Shown piece by piece: positions 17,097-25,347 of a stretch of DNA of 57,652 bases. Source of the stretch: an uncultured Clostridia bacterium. Lineage in GTDB: Bacteria > Bacillota > Clostridia > Oscillospirales > Oscillospiraceae. The notes below the pieces were generated by a model that had not been told where the DNA came from, did no database searches, and saw only the letters and a list, made by a program, of their open reading frames with translations. Position numbers and translations under genes: made by a program. Location of the stretch: assembly GCA_945864305.1 (NCBI GenBank), contig CAMBAJ010000005.1:1-57652 (forward strand), given 5' to 3'. The stretch's first letter is position 1. Every line of letters starts with the position of its first letter.

Positions 17097-17531
17097 ATGG
17101 AATTTCTCTCCCACAGCGAGGCGGAGACGGAAGCCCTGGGCCAGCGGCTGACGGCGGTCCTCTTCCCCGGTGCCGTGGTCGCCTATGAAGGCGGTTTGGG
17201 TATGGGCAAGACTGCCTTTACCCGGGGTCTGGCCCGTGGGCTTGGGTACAATGGACGGGTCACCAGTCCCACTTTCACCATCGTCAATGAATATGAGGGC
17301 GGCCGCCTGCCGCTGTTCCATTTTGACATGTACCGCCTGGACAATGCCGACGCCCTGTTCGACATCGGCTGGGAGGACTACCTGGACCGGGGCGGCGTCT
17401 GCGCCGTGGAGTGGAGCGAGCAGGTAACGGAGGCCCTTCCCCCTGACACCATCCGGGTCTGCTTCGCCCGCTGCCCGGAGGCGGACAACTGGCGAACCAT
17501 CACCATCGAAGGAGTGGAACTCCCATCATGA
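17097..17531 (+). CDS. tsaE: tRNA t6A biosynthesis ATPase TsaE
   Basis: TsaE is the small ATPase of the bacterial TsaBDE complex that transfers the threonylcarbamoyl group to A37. The 144-residue protein has the P-loop EGGLGMGKTAFTRG (about 31-44), the switch SPTFTIVNEY and the aromatic/acid motif HFDMYRLD, with VEWSEQ near the end. It overlaps tsaB by 4 bases (ATGA), so the two are translationally coupled. The upstream enzyme TsaC is fused to CoaE at 6030-7700; tsaD is not in the window. Confidence 0.96.
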   Translation: MEFLSHSEAETEALGQRLTAVLFPGAVVAYEGGLGMGKTAFTRGLARGLGYNGRVTSPTFTIVNEYEGGRLPLFHFDMYRLDNADALFDIGWEDYLDRGGVCAVEWSEQVTEALPPDTIRVCFARCPEADNWRTITIEGVELPS

Positions 17532-18226
17532 GAATTCTGGCACTGGAAACCTCGGCCAAGGCGGTCTCCGCCGCCGTGACAGAGGACGGCAAGGTCCTCT
17601 GTTCCGGCTATCAGGACACCGGCCTGACCCACAGCCGCACCCTCATGCCCATCGTGGAGGGCATTTTGAGAAATACCGGCCTGACCGTCCAGGACTGCGA
17701 CGCCATCGCCGTAGCCGCCGGTCCCGGCTCTTTTACCGGCATCCGCATCGGCGTGTCCGCCGCCAAGGGACTGGCTTTCGCGGCGGACAAACCTGCCGTG
17801 GGCGTGTCCACCCTGGCCGCCATGGCCCGGAACGTGGCCTTCTGCGACGGCCTCGTCGTCTGCGCCATGGATGCCCGCCGCCAGCAGGTCTACAACGCTG
17901 TATTTGAGGCCAAAGGCGGTTCTCTCACCCGCCTGACGCCGGACCGGGCCATCGCCCTAGAGGAACTGGCCGCGGAGCTGCGGGAGGACCCCCGTCCCAA
18001 GATCATCGTGGGTGACGGTGCCCGCCTGTGTCTCGCCCATATGGCGGAGGCCGGCATCCCCTGCCGCCTGGCCCCGGCCCACCTGGTCATGCAGAACGCC
18101 ATGTCCGTGGCGCTGGAGGCGGAGGAACTGGCCGCCGCTGGCAAGCTGGTCTCCCCCCAGGCTCTGGAGCCTGTCTATCTCCGTCCCGCTCAGGCGGACC
18201 GCCTGCGTCAAAAAATAAACACCTGA
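17528..18226 (+). CDS. tsaB: tRNA t6A biosynthesis protein TsaB
   Basis: TsaB is the inactive ASKHA-fold paralogue of TsaD and scaffolds the t6A complex. The 232-residue product starts MRILALETSAKAVSAAV and has AAGPGSFTGIRIGVSAAKGLA (about 64-84) and VYNAVFEAKGG. Usual family length. It overlaps tsaE upstream; upp begins 24 bases downstream. rimI, often next in this operon, is absent here. Confidence 0.95.
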   Translation: MRILALETSAKAVSAAVTEDGKVLCSGYQDTGLTHSRTLMPIVEGILRNTGLTVQDCDAIAVAAGPGSFTGIRIGVSAAKGLAFAADKPAVGVSTLAAMARNVAFCDGLVVCAMDARRQQVYNAVFEAKGGSLTRLTPDRAIALEELAAELREDPRPKIIVGDGARLCLAHMAEAGIPCRLAPAHLVMQNAMSVALEAEELAAAGKLVSPQALEPVYLRPAQADRLRQKINT

Positions 18227-18250
18227 TATTATTTATAAAGGAGCGCCATT

Positions 18251-18883
18251 ATGAACGGAAAAGTACATATCATGGACCACCCCCTGGTCGCCCACAAGCT
18301 GACCATCCTGCGGGACAAGAACACCAGCGTCAAGGATTTCCGCGAGCTTGTCTCCGAGATTGGCATGCTCATCACCTATGAGGCCACTCGGGACCTGCCC
18401 CTGACCACCAAGGAAGTGGAGACCCCCATCTGCAAGACCACCGCTCCCACTCTGAAGGGCAAGAAGTTCGCCGTGGTGCCCATTCTCCGCGCAGGCCTGG
18501 GCCTGGTGGACGGCGTGCTGCGGATGGTCCCCGGCGCCCGTGTGGGCCACATCGGCATGTACCGGGACGAGGAGACCCTGGAGCCCCATGTCTACTTCTG
18601 CAAGATGCCCAAGGACATTGCCGAGCGGGATATCATGATTGTGGACCCCATGCTGGCCACCGGCGGCAGCGCCGAGGCCGCTATCTCCGAGATGAAGAAG
18701 CGGGGCTGCCGCAACATCAAGCTGATGGTCCTGCTGGCCGCTCCCGAGGGCATTGAGCACATCCAGAAGGCCCATCCGGACGTGGACATCTACTGCGGCG
18801 CCGTGGATGACCACCTGAATGAGAACGGCTACATCGTCCCCGGTCTGGGCGATGCCGGCGACCGCATTTTCGGCACGAAGTAA
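18251..18883 (+). CDS. upp: Uracil phosphoribosyltransferase
   Basis: Upp salvages uracil by converting it with PRPP to UMP in the cytosol. The 210-residue product has the PRPP-binding loop [12 protein letters not shown] (about 131-142) and the uracil-binding C-terminus [18 protein letters not shown]. It follows tsaB by 24 bases and is closed by a strong terminator, so it is the last gene of this unit. Confidence 0.97.
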   Translation: MNGKVHIMDHPLVAHKLTILRDKNTSVKDFRELVSEIGMLITYEATRDLPLTTKEVETPICKTTAPTLKGKKFAVVPILRAGLGLVDGVLRMVPGARVGHIGMYRDEETLEPHVYFCKMPKDIAERDIMIVDPMLATGGSAEAAISEMKKRGCRNIKLMVLLAAPEGIEHIQKAHPDVDIYCGAVDDHLNENGYIVPGLGDAGDRIFGTK

Positions 18884-18914
18884 ATTTTCTGTTTGCAATT
18901 TTCATGACGACGGA

Positions 18915-18949
18915 AAAGAGACGGGTGAGCAGCCCGTCTCTTTCTTTTT
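18915..18949 (+). terminator. Terminator after upp
   Basis: AAAGAGACGGG and CCCGTCTCTTT form an 11-bp stem with a 7-base loop, followed by CTTTTT. Confidence 0.92.
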
Positions 18950-18959
18950 CGCCGCAAAC

Positions 18960-18989
18960 TTGACACATTTTGTCTGTTCCCTATATAAT
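18960..18989 (+). promoter_or_regulatory. Promoter of the AEC transporter gene
   Basis: A consensus TTGACA (18960-18965) and TATAAT (18984-18989) are 18 bases apart. The -10 ends only 9 bases before the ATG at 18999, which would make the mRNA almost leaderless. Confidence 0.75.
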
Positions 18990-18998
18990 GCCATTTAT

Positions 18999-19979
18999 AT
19001 GATTACAAATTTTTCCTGGGGGGAGATTGATACGGAAAAACTGATTTTCAGTCTGAACGTCACCATGCCGATCTTTTTCATCATGGTGCTGGGCTATCTG
19101 CTGCATCAAAAGACCCGCCTGCTGAACGACAGCTTCGCCGGGTATCTTAATACCTTTGTTTTTCAGATTGCTCTGCCGGTCCAGCTGTTCAGCAGTCTGT
19201 CGCAGTCGGATTTCCACACCGTCTGGAACGGCGGAGTTGTGGTTTTCTGCTTTACGGTCTCTTTGGCCTCCATTCTTCTGATGTTCTGCCTCTCTCGGTT
19301 TCTGCGTGAAAAATCCTTGCGGGCGGAATTCATTCAGGCAGGCTATCGCGGCAGCCAAGCTCTTCTGGGAACGGCCATTATGCAGAACATGTATGGGGAG
19401 ACCGGGTCTCTGGCCCTGATTCTGATCGGTGCCGTGCCGCTCTACAACATAGCCGCCGTGGTGATCCTGACGCTGATGGCGCCGGGCGGCGGCTGCCTGG
19501 ACCGCAAAACGCTGGGCAGGACATGCAGGGGTATCGTCACAAATCCCATCATCCTGGGTATCGCGGCCGGTCTGCTCTGGTCCCTGTTGGAGATTCCCCA
19601 GCCAGTCATCATGCAGCGGGCAGTCTCCAGCCTGTCGGCCACGGCCACGCCTCTGGGGCTCCTGGCCCTGGGCGCCAGCATCGATCCGAAGAAGGCCGCC
19701 GGCTGCTGGAAGCCCACGGTGGTCAGCAGCGCGTTCAAGCTGTTCATCTTTGCGGCGCTGTTTCTGCCCCTGGCGATCTGGTTTGGCTGGCGGGGAGAGG
19801 TTCTGATGGCGATTTTGCTGATGCTGGGCTCCCCCACGACGGTCAGTTGCTTCAGCATGGCCCGCAGCATGGGCCATGAGGGCACGCTTTCCTCCAGTGC
19901 GGTGATGCTGACCACGGTGTGCAGCGCCTTCTCCTTCACCGGCTGGTTGTACCTGCTGCGGACCTTCGGCCTGATCTGA
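18999..19979 (+). CDS. AEC (auxin efflux carrier) family transporter
   Basis: The 326-residue product is a membrane protein of about ten helices. It begins after a short cytosolic/peripheral stretch with LIFSLNVTMPIFFIMVLGYLL, typical of the AEC/YfdV-type transporters, which carry malate or other anions, and ends SSSAVMLTTVCSAFSFTGW. Substrate unknown. The start is uncertain: ATG 18999 has no Shine-Dalgarno and almost no leader, while the purine run GGGGGGAG at about 19018-19025 sits inside the reading frame with no good start after it. A longer frame from 18819 would run through the upp terminator and is unlikely. Confidence 0.85.
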   Translation: MITNFSWGEIDTEKLIFSLNVTMPIFFIMVLGYLLHQKTRLLNDSFAGYLNTFVFQIALPVQLFSSLSQSDFHTVWNGGVVVFCFTVSLASILLMFCLSRFLREKSLRAEFIQAGYRGSQALLGTAIMQNMYGETGSLALILIGAVPLYNIAAVVILTLMAPGGGCLDRKTLGRTCRGIVTNPIILGIAAGLLWSLLEIPQPVIMQRAVSSLSATATPLGLLALGASIDPKKAAGCWKPTVVSSAFKLFIFAALFLPLAIWFGWRGEVLMAILLMLGSPTTVSCFSMARSMGHEGTLSSSAVMLTTVCSAFSFTGWLYLLRTFGLI

Positions 19980-20006
19980 CGGCGGACGACCGCTCTGCTG
20001 TCCCCT

Positions 20007-20531
20007 CTAGGAAAACACCGGGAGTTCCTCTCCGTCAAAGGTGAAGATGGCGTATGCCTGCCCCTGGACGCGGCGTATCCGGGCAAAGCAGAATATTCTT
20101 GTCAGCAAAAACGGCCTTTTCGGGTCATATGGGACCGCCAGATACCGGATGCCCGCCTCTTTCCGGGTCAGGACGCCTTTCACCTCCCGCAGCTGGGCCC
20201 GCAACCACGGGGTCTGGAACAGCATCTCCGGCCGCTCCGCCGCCTCCCATGTTCCCTGCTCCACCGGCTTCACGGGGCGGAGCTCTCCCCGCTGGAGCTT
20301 CCCCAGCGGCACGGTCATGCGGTCGGAAAAGCGGCGGCGAATGGTGGCCTGACTTCCCTCCGGCTCCACGACGCCCAAGCGCAACTCTCCCTGGTCTCCC
20401 ACCGCCCAGGCACACCACAGTCCCCGCTCCGGCAGGCGGCAGCGGGCCGTGAACCAGGTATAGAGCTCCTGGCGTTCTGTTGTCAGCTCCCCCACGGCCC
20501 GGCCGTTCCACAGCAGTGGAAACTTGTCCAT
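20007..20531 (-). CDS. Uncharacterised protein
   Basis: A 174-residue, arginine-rich soluble protein with no signal or membrane segment. ATG 20531 (MDKFPLLWNGRAVG) has GGGAGG 7 bases upstream; an in-frame extension to 20603 would cross the preceding terminator. Tryptophan-containing repeats (LYTWFTARC, GLWCAWAVGD) and a C-terminal AIFTFDGEELPVF stand out. I do not recognise the family. It lies last in a minus-strand series and converges with the AEC gene; no terminator is obvious between them. Confidence 0.7.
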   Translation of the reverse strand: MDKFPLLWNGRAVGELTTERQELYTWFTARCRLPERGLWCAWAVGDQGELRLGVVEPEGSQATIRRRFSDRMTVPLGKLQRGELRPVKPVEQGTWEAAERPEMLFQTPWLRAQLREVKGVLTRKEAGIRYLAVPYDPKRPFLLTRIFCFARIRRVQGQAYAIFTFDGEELPVFS

Positions 20532-20548
20532 ACCCCTACCTCCCAAGC

Positions 20549-20595
20549 AAAAAAAGACCTGTCTGCGCAAGTCTATGCACGGACAGGTCTTTTTT
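20549..20595 (-). terminator. Terminator after the secreted hypothetical gene
   Basis: GACCTGTC and GACAGGTC, extended by A-run/T-run pairing on both sides, form a long hairpin followed on the minus strand by TTTTTTT. It lies between the genes at 20604-21110 and 20007-20531, which may still be partly co-transcribed. Confidence 0.85.
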
Positions 20596-20603
20596 ATGTC
20601 CAA

Positions 20604-21110
20604 TCAGGCGATGGTGTAGGTCCCCCGCACCAGCAGCTTGGTGGTAGCGGCGGTAGCCTTGACGCCCCGGTTCTCAATGGTCATCATATACAGGTGGTTC
20701 TGTGCCAGGGCGCCGCTGTTGTTCAGCGTCCCGGCGGAGGTCTCGTCGATCAGCCCCGGGCTGGAGGGCGACACGCAGACGGCGCTGCCCACCCGCAGCA
20801 TCACCTCGCAGCCGATGTCCCCCTTGAGGACTTGTCCGCTGGACAGCGTCACCACGGTAAAGGTGGACGCCGTACTGCTGCCGCCGGTGATCTGTCCGCC
20901 CGTCTGCTGGGCGATCTGGCTGTTCCGGGCGGCGATCTTCTGGTCTACCTTCTGCATGATGGTGTCCAGAAACGTATCGTTCAGGTAGCTCAGCGTCACC
21001 AGCGGGTCATCAGAGGAGCCCACCTCCGCCGCCAGTGACACCGTCATGTTCAGCGCGCCGCAAATCACCAGCAGCACGACCATCCGCAGCACCCATCTGT
21101 TTTTCTTCAT
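20604..21110 (-). CDS. Uncharacterised secreted protein
   Basis: The 168-residue product has a clear signal peptide (charged KKNR, hydrophobic VVLLVICGALNMTVSLA) and then SSDDPLVTLSYLNDTFLDTIMQKVD, a coil, a Gly/Ser/Thr linker (QQTGGQITGGSSTAS), and a beta-rich domain with LSSGQVLKGDIGCEVMLR and GTLNNSGALAQNHLYMM. I recall similar DPLVTLSYLND proteins as unnamed secreted proteins of Clostridia, sometimes in several copies, but cannot give a function. Start ATG has GGGAAGG upstream. It lies downstream of mazF on the same strand. Confidence 0.75.
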   Translation of the reverse strand: MKKNRWVLRMVVLLVICGALNMTVSLAAEVGSSDDPLVTLSYLNDTFLDTIMQKVDQKIAARNSQIAQQTGGQITGGSSTASTFTVVTLSSGQVLKGDIGCEVMLRVGSAVCVSPSSPGLIDETSAGTLNNSGALAQNHLYMMTIENRGVKATAATTKLLVRGTYTIA

Positions 21111-21177
21111 ATGTACCTTCCCTTCCCCGCCCGAAGCCGTCTTGCCGGCCTGGCGGGCGCTTTTGTATCAGGCGGCT

Positions 21178-21204
21178 CCCCTGAAAAGGCACTCTTTTCA
21201 GGGG
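21178..21204. repeat. Perfect inverted repeat between mazF and the secreted hypothetical gene
   Basis: CCCCTGAAAAG and CTTTTCAGGGG pair perfectly around a 5-base loop. There is no T-run on either side, so it is an RNA stem-loop that may protect or partly terminate the mazF transcript rather than a classic terminator. Confidence 0.6.
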
Positions 21205-21218
21205 GAACCGTCCCATTC

Positions 21219-21587
21219 TCATACCAACTGGTCATGCGGCAGCCCGAAGCTGACCGCGATGGCCGTGTCGACCTTCTCCATCACCTGTTCCTCCACATGG
21301 CCCATCCGCTCCCGCAGCCGCTTTTTGTCCAGGGTCCGCACCTGCTCCAGCAGGACCACGGAATCCCGGCTCAGGCCGCAGTTCTGATCCACGGGAAGGT
21401 CGATATGTGTCGGCAGCCGCGCCTTTCCCGTCTGGGAAGTGATGGCCGCCGCGATCACGGTGGGACTGTAACGGTTGCCCGTGTCATTTTGAATGATCAG
21501 AACCGGCCGGACGCCGCCCTGTTCACTGCCCACCACCGGGGAGAGATCGGCATAGTAAATATCGCCACGTTTGACACTCGTATCCAC
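21219..21587 (-). CDS. mazF: MazF/PemK family endoribonuclease, no adjacent antitoxin
   Basis: Residues after the start read [31 protein letters not shown], essentially the Bacillus NdoA/MazF N-terminus, followed by [17 protein letters not shown] and [15 protein letters not shown]. MazF toxins cut single-stranded mRNA at short motifs. I choose GTG 21587 (122 residues), 10 bases after GGCGGAG; GTG 21596 is also possible, and the ATG at 21653 would read through a leader hairpin. In Bacillus an antitoxin gene lies between alr and mazF; here alr precedes mazF but the 177-base gap holds no antitoxin frame. Confidence 0.92.
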   Translation of the reverse strand: MDTSVKRGDIYYADLSPVVGSEQGGVRPVLIIQNDTGNRYSPTVIAAAITSQTGKARLPTHIDLPVDQNCGLSRDSVVLLEQVRTLDKKRLRERMGHVEEQVMEKVDTAIAVSFGLPHDQLV

Positions 21588-21618
21588 AAAGTTCACACTC
21601 CGCCGAAAGAAGTACCCA

Positions 21619-21641
21619 TCACCGAAAATCCTTTTCGGTGA
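21619..21641 (-). promoter_or_regulatory. Hairpin in the mazF leader
   Basis: TCACCGAAAA and TTTTCGGTGA form a perfect 10-bp stem with a 3-base loop, about 30 bases upstream of the mazF start. On the minus strand the T-run is inside the stem rather than after it, so premature termination would be weak. It may set mazF level relative to alr. Confidence 0.5.
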
Positions 21642-21764
21642 GGCCACTTTCATTCTCCCACGCAGTTTCGGAATTTATACGCTGCCTGGAAATCAAATTC
21701 CGGCGTCCCTGCCCCGCAATATTCTATGTCAGGGACAGACTTTGTGTGTATGGTGTGGGGCCTG

Positions 21765-22940
21765 TCACAGCAGCAGACGCAGACTACGCTCCACAACCTC
21801 GCCGTTTTCCATGTACAGCCTCGGCACCCGCTTGCTGACGGCGCAGGTCAACTCGTAGGGGATGGTCCCCAGGATGTCCGCCAGTTCATCCACCCGCTGC
21901 CGGGTTCCGAACAGCTCCACCGCGTCGCCCACATGGACGTCCGGCTTATCCGTCAGGTCCACCATGGTCATGTCCATGCAGATGCGTCCCCGGACAGGCG
22001 CCGGGCCGCTGGCCGTCTGGACCGCCATGTGGTTGGAGAGCCCCCGGAACAGGCCGTCCGCATAGCCGATAGGCAGCACGCCGATCCGGGTCTTTCCCGT
22101 GGTGTGGAAGGTCCGCCCGTAGCTGATATCCGTATCCGGGTCAAATATTTTAATAGTGGAGACACAGGACTTCAGGGACATCACCGGCCGCAGGTCCAGC
22201 CGGGGCGCGTCGGCCCCCACGCCGTACAGCGCGATGCCAGGCCGCACCATGTCCAGATACATCTCCGGATACCGGGCCAGGGCGCCGCTGTTTGTGCAGT
22301 GGCGGATGGCAAAGGTCCGCCCCTTCGCCGCCAGGGTGCCGATCACCCGGGTGAACACGCCGAACTGCTCCCGGGTATAGGCCTCGCTTGGCTCATCGTC
22401 CTCGTCCGCCGCCGCGAAGTGGGTGAAAATGCCCTCCGCCTCCAGATGGGGCAGTGCGCAGGAGCGCAGGATGGCCTCCACGCCTCCTTCGAAATGGCCG
22501 TCCCGCACCAGAAAGCCCAGGCGGGACATGCCGGTATCCACCTTGATATGGACCTTCAGCGTGCCGCCGCACTGGCTGGCGGCGGCGCTGTACTCCTCCG
22601 CCTTGGCCTGCGCAGAGACGGTCTGGGTGATATTGTACTGGATCAGCTGCGGGACCATATCCGGCGGCGTATGTCCCAGAATCAGGATCGGCATGTGGAT
22701 GCCGCCGTGCCGCAGCTCCCGGGCCTCGTCCAGGCTGGACACCGCCAGATAATCTGCCCCCAGTTCCTCCAGCTTGCGGGATATCTGCACCGCGCCGTGT
22801 CCGTAGGCGTCCGCTTTCACCACGCCCAGATATTTGACCTTCGGGCCGGTCAGCTCTCTCGCCCGGCGATAATTGTGGGCCAGGGCGTCCAGGTCGATCT
22901 CCGCCCAGGTCCGCCGCAAAATCGTATCTTCCATTTCCAT
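21765..22940 (-). CDS. alr: Alanine racemase
   Basis: Alr interconverts L- and D-alanine with pyridoxal phosphate, supplying Ddl (13447-14502). The 391-residue protein has the PLP-lysine motif VVKADAYGHGA (about 39-49), HIKVDTGMSRLGF and the C-terminal RGRICMDMTMVD region. ATG 22940 follows GAAGG at 6 bases. It lies 28 bases after a lipoprotein gene and upstream of mazF, the same alr-mazF neighbourhood as in Bacillus. Confidence 0.97.
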   Translation of the reverse strand: MEMEDTILRRTWAEIDLDALAHNYRRARELTGPKVKYLGVVKADAYGHGAVQISRKLEELGADYLAVSSLDEARELRHGGIHMPILILGHTPPDMVPQLIQYNITQTVSAQAKAEEYSAAASQCGGTLKVHIKVDTGMSRLGFLVRDGHFEGGVEAILRSCALPHLEAEGIFTHFAAADEDDEPSEAYTREQFGVFTRVIGTLAAKGRTFAIRHCTNSGALARYPEMYLDMVRPGIALYGVGADAPRLDLRPVMSLKSCVSTIKIFDPDTDISYGRTFHTTGKTRIGVLPIGYADGLFRGLSNHMAVQTASGPAPVRGRICMDMTMVDLTDKPDVHVGDAVELFGTRQRVDELADILGTIPYELTCAVSKRVPRLYMENGEVVERSLRLLL

Positions 22941-22968
22941 GGGTCACCTTCTTTAGTCAGAAGCAGCG

Positions 22969-23571
22969 TTAAGTCTCTGGATCTTTTATTGTATCATAAA
23001 AGGCAAAACTCGTAAACTCCGCCGTCAAAATTATTTCGCCGTCCACGCTGATCTCTCCCCGGAGTGGCGTCCCGTCATCCTGCCGCAGCCAAAGCGTGGA
23101 GAGAATTTTGCCGTCCTGCACCCCGCTCTGGTCCACGGTGATACGCAGGCAGGGCACCTCCCCCCACTTCTCCTGGTTTTCTTCCAGCAGCCAGCCATCC
23201 CGCAGGGCGTTCATCAGCCGGGGCAAGCTGGCCACCGGGCTGATCTCCTCGTCGCTGAGGGGGCCGATGTTCAGGACATTGCCCTCATATTCCAAGCTCC
23301 AGTCCGTGTCGCTGAGCTTTGCCCTCACTCCGGCAATGGTCTCCGGCTCCAGCACCTCCACCGTACTCTCCCCGTCGGGGATATACTCGCACTGGAGCGT
23401 GGCCTCCCAGCGCTGGTCCTCCTGGGTGCAGGACACCACCGCTGTCATGGAGCAGCCGGCCATGTCGTGATAGCGGTCCCGGACATTGGCCGCCTTCGTC
23501 TCCTCCGTGCCGCCGCAGCCGGCCAGCAGCAGGCACAGGGCTATCATTGGTACGCAAACACCTTTACGCAC
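22969..23571 (-). CDS. Uncharacterised lipoprotein
   Basis: A 200-residue protein with a lipobox LLLAGC (lipidated Cys19) and a beta-rich exported domain reminiscent of LolA/outer-membrane-lipoprotein-sorting-like folds found in Gram-positive lipoproteins (VEVLEPETIAGVRAKLSD, LRITVDQSG, LWLRQDDGTPLRGEI). That fold assignment is tentative. The start is GTG 23571, 10 bases after AGGAGG; the longer frame lies inside nnr. It begins 14 bases after nnr ends and alr follows, so it belongs to an nnr-lipoprotein-alr operon, the order seen in Bacillus around ydcC (a similar lipoprotein). Confidence 0.85.
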   Translation of the reverse strand: MRKGVCVPMIALCLLLAGCGGTEETKAANVRDRYHDMAGCSMTAVVSCTQEDQRWEATLQCEYIPDGESTVEVLEPETIAGVRAKLSDTDWSLEYEGNVLNIGPLSDEEISPVASLPRLMNALRDGWLLEENQEKWGEVPCLRITVDQSGVQDGKILSTLWLRQDDGTPLRGEISVDGEIILTAEFTSFAFYDTIKDPET

Positions 23572-23585
23572 CGGGAATGTTCCTC

Positions 23586-25136
23586 CTATCCTCCGACTTC
23601 CAGTTCCAAAAAGGCCTCCGGCAGGGCCAGCGTCACGTCCGCCGGCGTCATGCCATAGGCCGTCAGGCGCTTCGCCGCCAGGTCTCCCGCCCGTCCGTGG
23701 AGCCACACGCCCGCGCCGGCAGCCCGGACCGGCGCCACCCCCTGGGCCAGCAGGGAGGCGATGACGCCTGTCAGCACATCGCCGCTGCCGCCCTTGGCCA
23801 GGCCGGAATTGCCGGTGGTGTTCACCAGCACGTTCCCCTCCGGCGTGGCCGTCACGGTCCGGTGGCCCTTCAGCACCAGCACGCAGCCATGGACCGCGGC
23901 GAACTCCCTGGCCGCTCTCATCCGGTCGCCATGGGACAAATCCCCGCCGACCCGGGCAAACTCCCCGTCGTGAGGCGTCAGGATGGTCACACGGCCCCGT
24001 CGCTGGTCCAACACATCTATATGTCCCTCCAAAGCGTTTATGCCGTCGGCGTCCAAAACCACCGGTTTTTCCGTATGGAGCAGCAGATCACACACCAGCC
24101 GGGTCACCTGCTCGTTCCGCCCCATGCCCGGTCCCAGGGCCAGGGCGTCGCAGTCGGCCAGCTTTTCCTCGATTTTCTGTAAAGCCTTATAGCTGAACAG
24201 CCCGTGTTTTTCAGGCAGTGGGAAGGGTATGGAGGTCACGCACTTAGCCGCCTCCACTGCCCAGATGCTCTCCGGGACACCCAGATACACCAGCCCGCAG
24301 CCAGACCGGACCGCCGCCTCTGCCGTCAGATAGGGTGCGCCGGTGTAGCCCACGGCGCCGCCGACAATCAGCAGTTTGCCGAAATCCCCCTTGTGGCCGT
24401 CGGGCTTCCGGGGCGGAAGGGCCGCTCTCGCAAAGTCCGCCTCCACGGTCTGGGCCGGACAGACGGTTTTTCTCACCAGGTCCCCGGGGATGCCGATGTC
24501 CCGCACCTCCACTTCGCCGGACAGCAGGGCGCCGTCGCCCACCGCCTGTCCGGCCTTTTTCACTGTAAAGGTAACAGTCCTGTCAGCCTTTGCCGCACAA
24601 CCGAGAACACATCCTGTATCCGTTGCCACACCGCTGGCGATGTCCGCCGCCACGACTTTGCCGCCGCACCCGTTCATCAGGCGGATAGCCGCCGCGAACA
24701 CGGAGTCCGGGGCGATTTCCCGGGAAAGTCCCACGCCGAAGATGGCGTCGATCAGCACATGGCTACTCCTGGCCCAGGAGGTCTGGCCCAGGTCCTCGGG
24801 GTCAAAGGGCTCCAACTCCACGCCACACTCGGAGAGACGGCCCGTCTCTTCCAGGGCGTCGGGGGTCAGCTTCTCGTACTTCCCCACCAGGAACACCCGG
24901 ACCCGGACGCCCGCCAGAAACAGCAGCCGCGCCGCCGCGATGCCGTCCCCGCCGTTGTTGCCCGCGCCGCAGAACACCGCTGCCCGGCACTTCCCCGGTC
25001 GCATGGGCAGCAGCGCCAGAGCCGCCTGGGCCACGCCCTCCGCCGCCCGCTCCATCAGGTCGATGGAGGGGATGCCCCGCTCTTCGATGGCCTGTCTGTC
25101 CAGTTCCTTCATCTGTGCCGCTGTCGCCAGTTTCAT
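23586..25136 (-). CDS. nnr: Bifunctional NAD(P)H-hydrate epimerase / ADP-dependent dehydratase
   Basis: Nnr repairs damaged NAD(P)H: the N-terminal domain epimerises NADPHX and the C-terminal domain dehydrates it with ADP. The 516-residue product has both halves: epimerase with VFCGAGNNGGDGIAAARLL (about 53-71), and the ribokinase-like dehydratase with LTPHDGEFARVGGD and GLAKGGSGDVLTGVIASLLAQG near the C-terminus. Typical full fusion length. Driven by the promoter at 25166-25194; lipoprotein and alr genes follow. Confidence 0.96.
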   Translation of the reverse strand: MKLATAAQMKELDRQAIEERGIPSIDLMERAAEGVAQAALALLPMRPGKCRAAVFCGAGNNGGDGIAAARLLFLAGVRVRVFLVGKYEKLTPDALEETGRLSECGVELEPFDPEDLGQTSWARSSHVLIDAIFGVGLSREIAPDSVFAAAIRLMNGCGGKVVAADIASGVATDTGCVLGCAAKADRTVTFTVKKAGQAVGDGALLSGEVEVRDIGIPGDLVRKTVCPAQTVEADFARAALPPRKPDGHKGDFGKLLIVGGAVGYTGAPYLTAEAAVRSGCGLVYLGVPESIWAVEAAKCVTSIPFPLPEKHGLFSYKALQKIEEKLADCDALALGPGMGRNEQVTRLVCDLLLHTEKPVVLDADGINALEGHIDVLDQRRGRVTILTPHDGEFARVGGDLSHGDRMRAAREFAAVHGCVLVLKGHRTVTATPEGNVLVNTTGNSGLAKGGSGDVLTGVIASLLAQGVAPVRAAGAGVWLHGRAGDLAAKRLTAYGMTPADVTLALPEAFLELEVGG

Positions 25137-25165
25137 GGTTCGTGCCTCCCGTGTCGTTTTTTCTC

Positions 25166-25194
25166 ATTATAAGAGGAATGGCGGCCCAATGCAA
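25166..25194 (-). promoter_or_regulatory. Promoter of the nnr-lipoprotein-alr-mazF series
   Basis: On the minus strand TTGCAT (25189-25194) and a perfect TATAAT (25166-25171) are 17 bases apart, about 30 bases before the nnr start. Confidence 0.85.
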
Positions 25195-25347
25195 TTCGAT
25201 TTTCCTTCCAAATCACCGCCGCATCTGGTAAAATGAGGCCGTGCAACCGCAAGTTGACATGATTTTCTTCAAACGCAACACAAAATCACTGGTATTGTGC
25301 CCTCCGCCCCGGTAGGATGGAGCCATCAAAACACAGGAGGTTTTTCC

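Noticed and set aside
21726-23015. 429-codon plus-strand frame over alr
   Set aside because: Antisense shadow of alr with no ribosome site or family motif.
25254-25298. TTGACA near the XRE gene as a promoter
   Set aside because: No -10 hexamer lies at 16-19 bases; only a weak TATTGT with TGG at 25293, too distant from the TTGACA.
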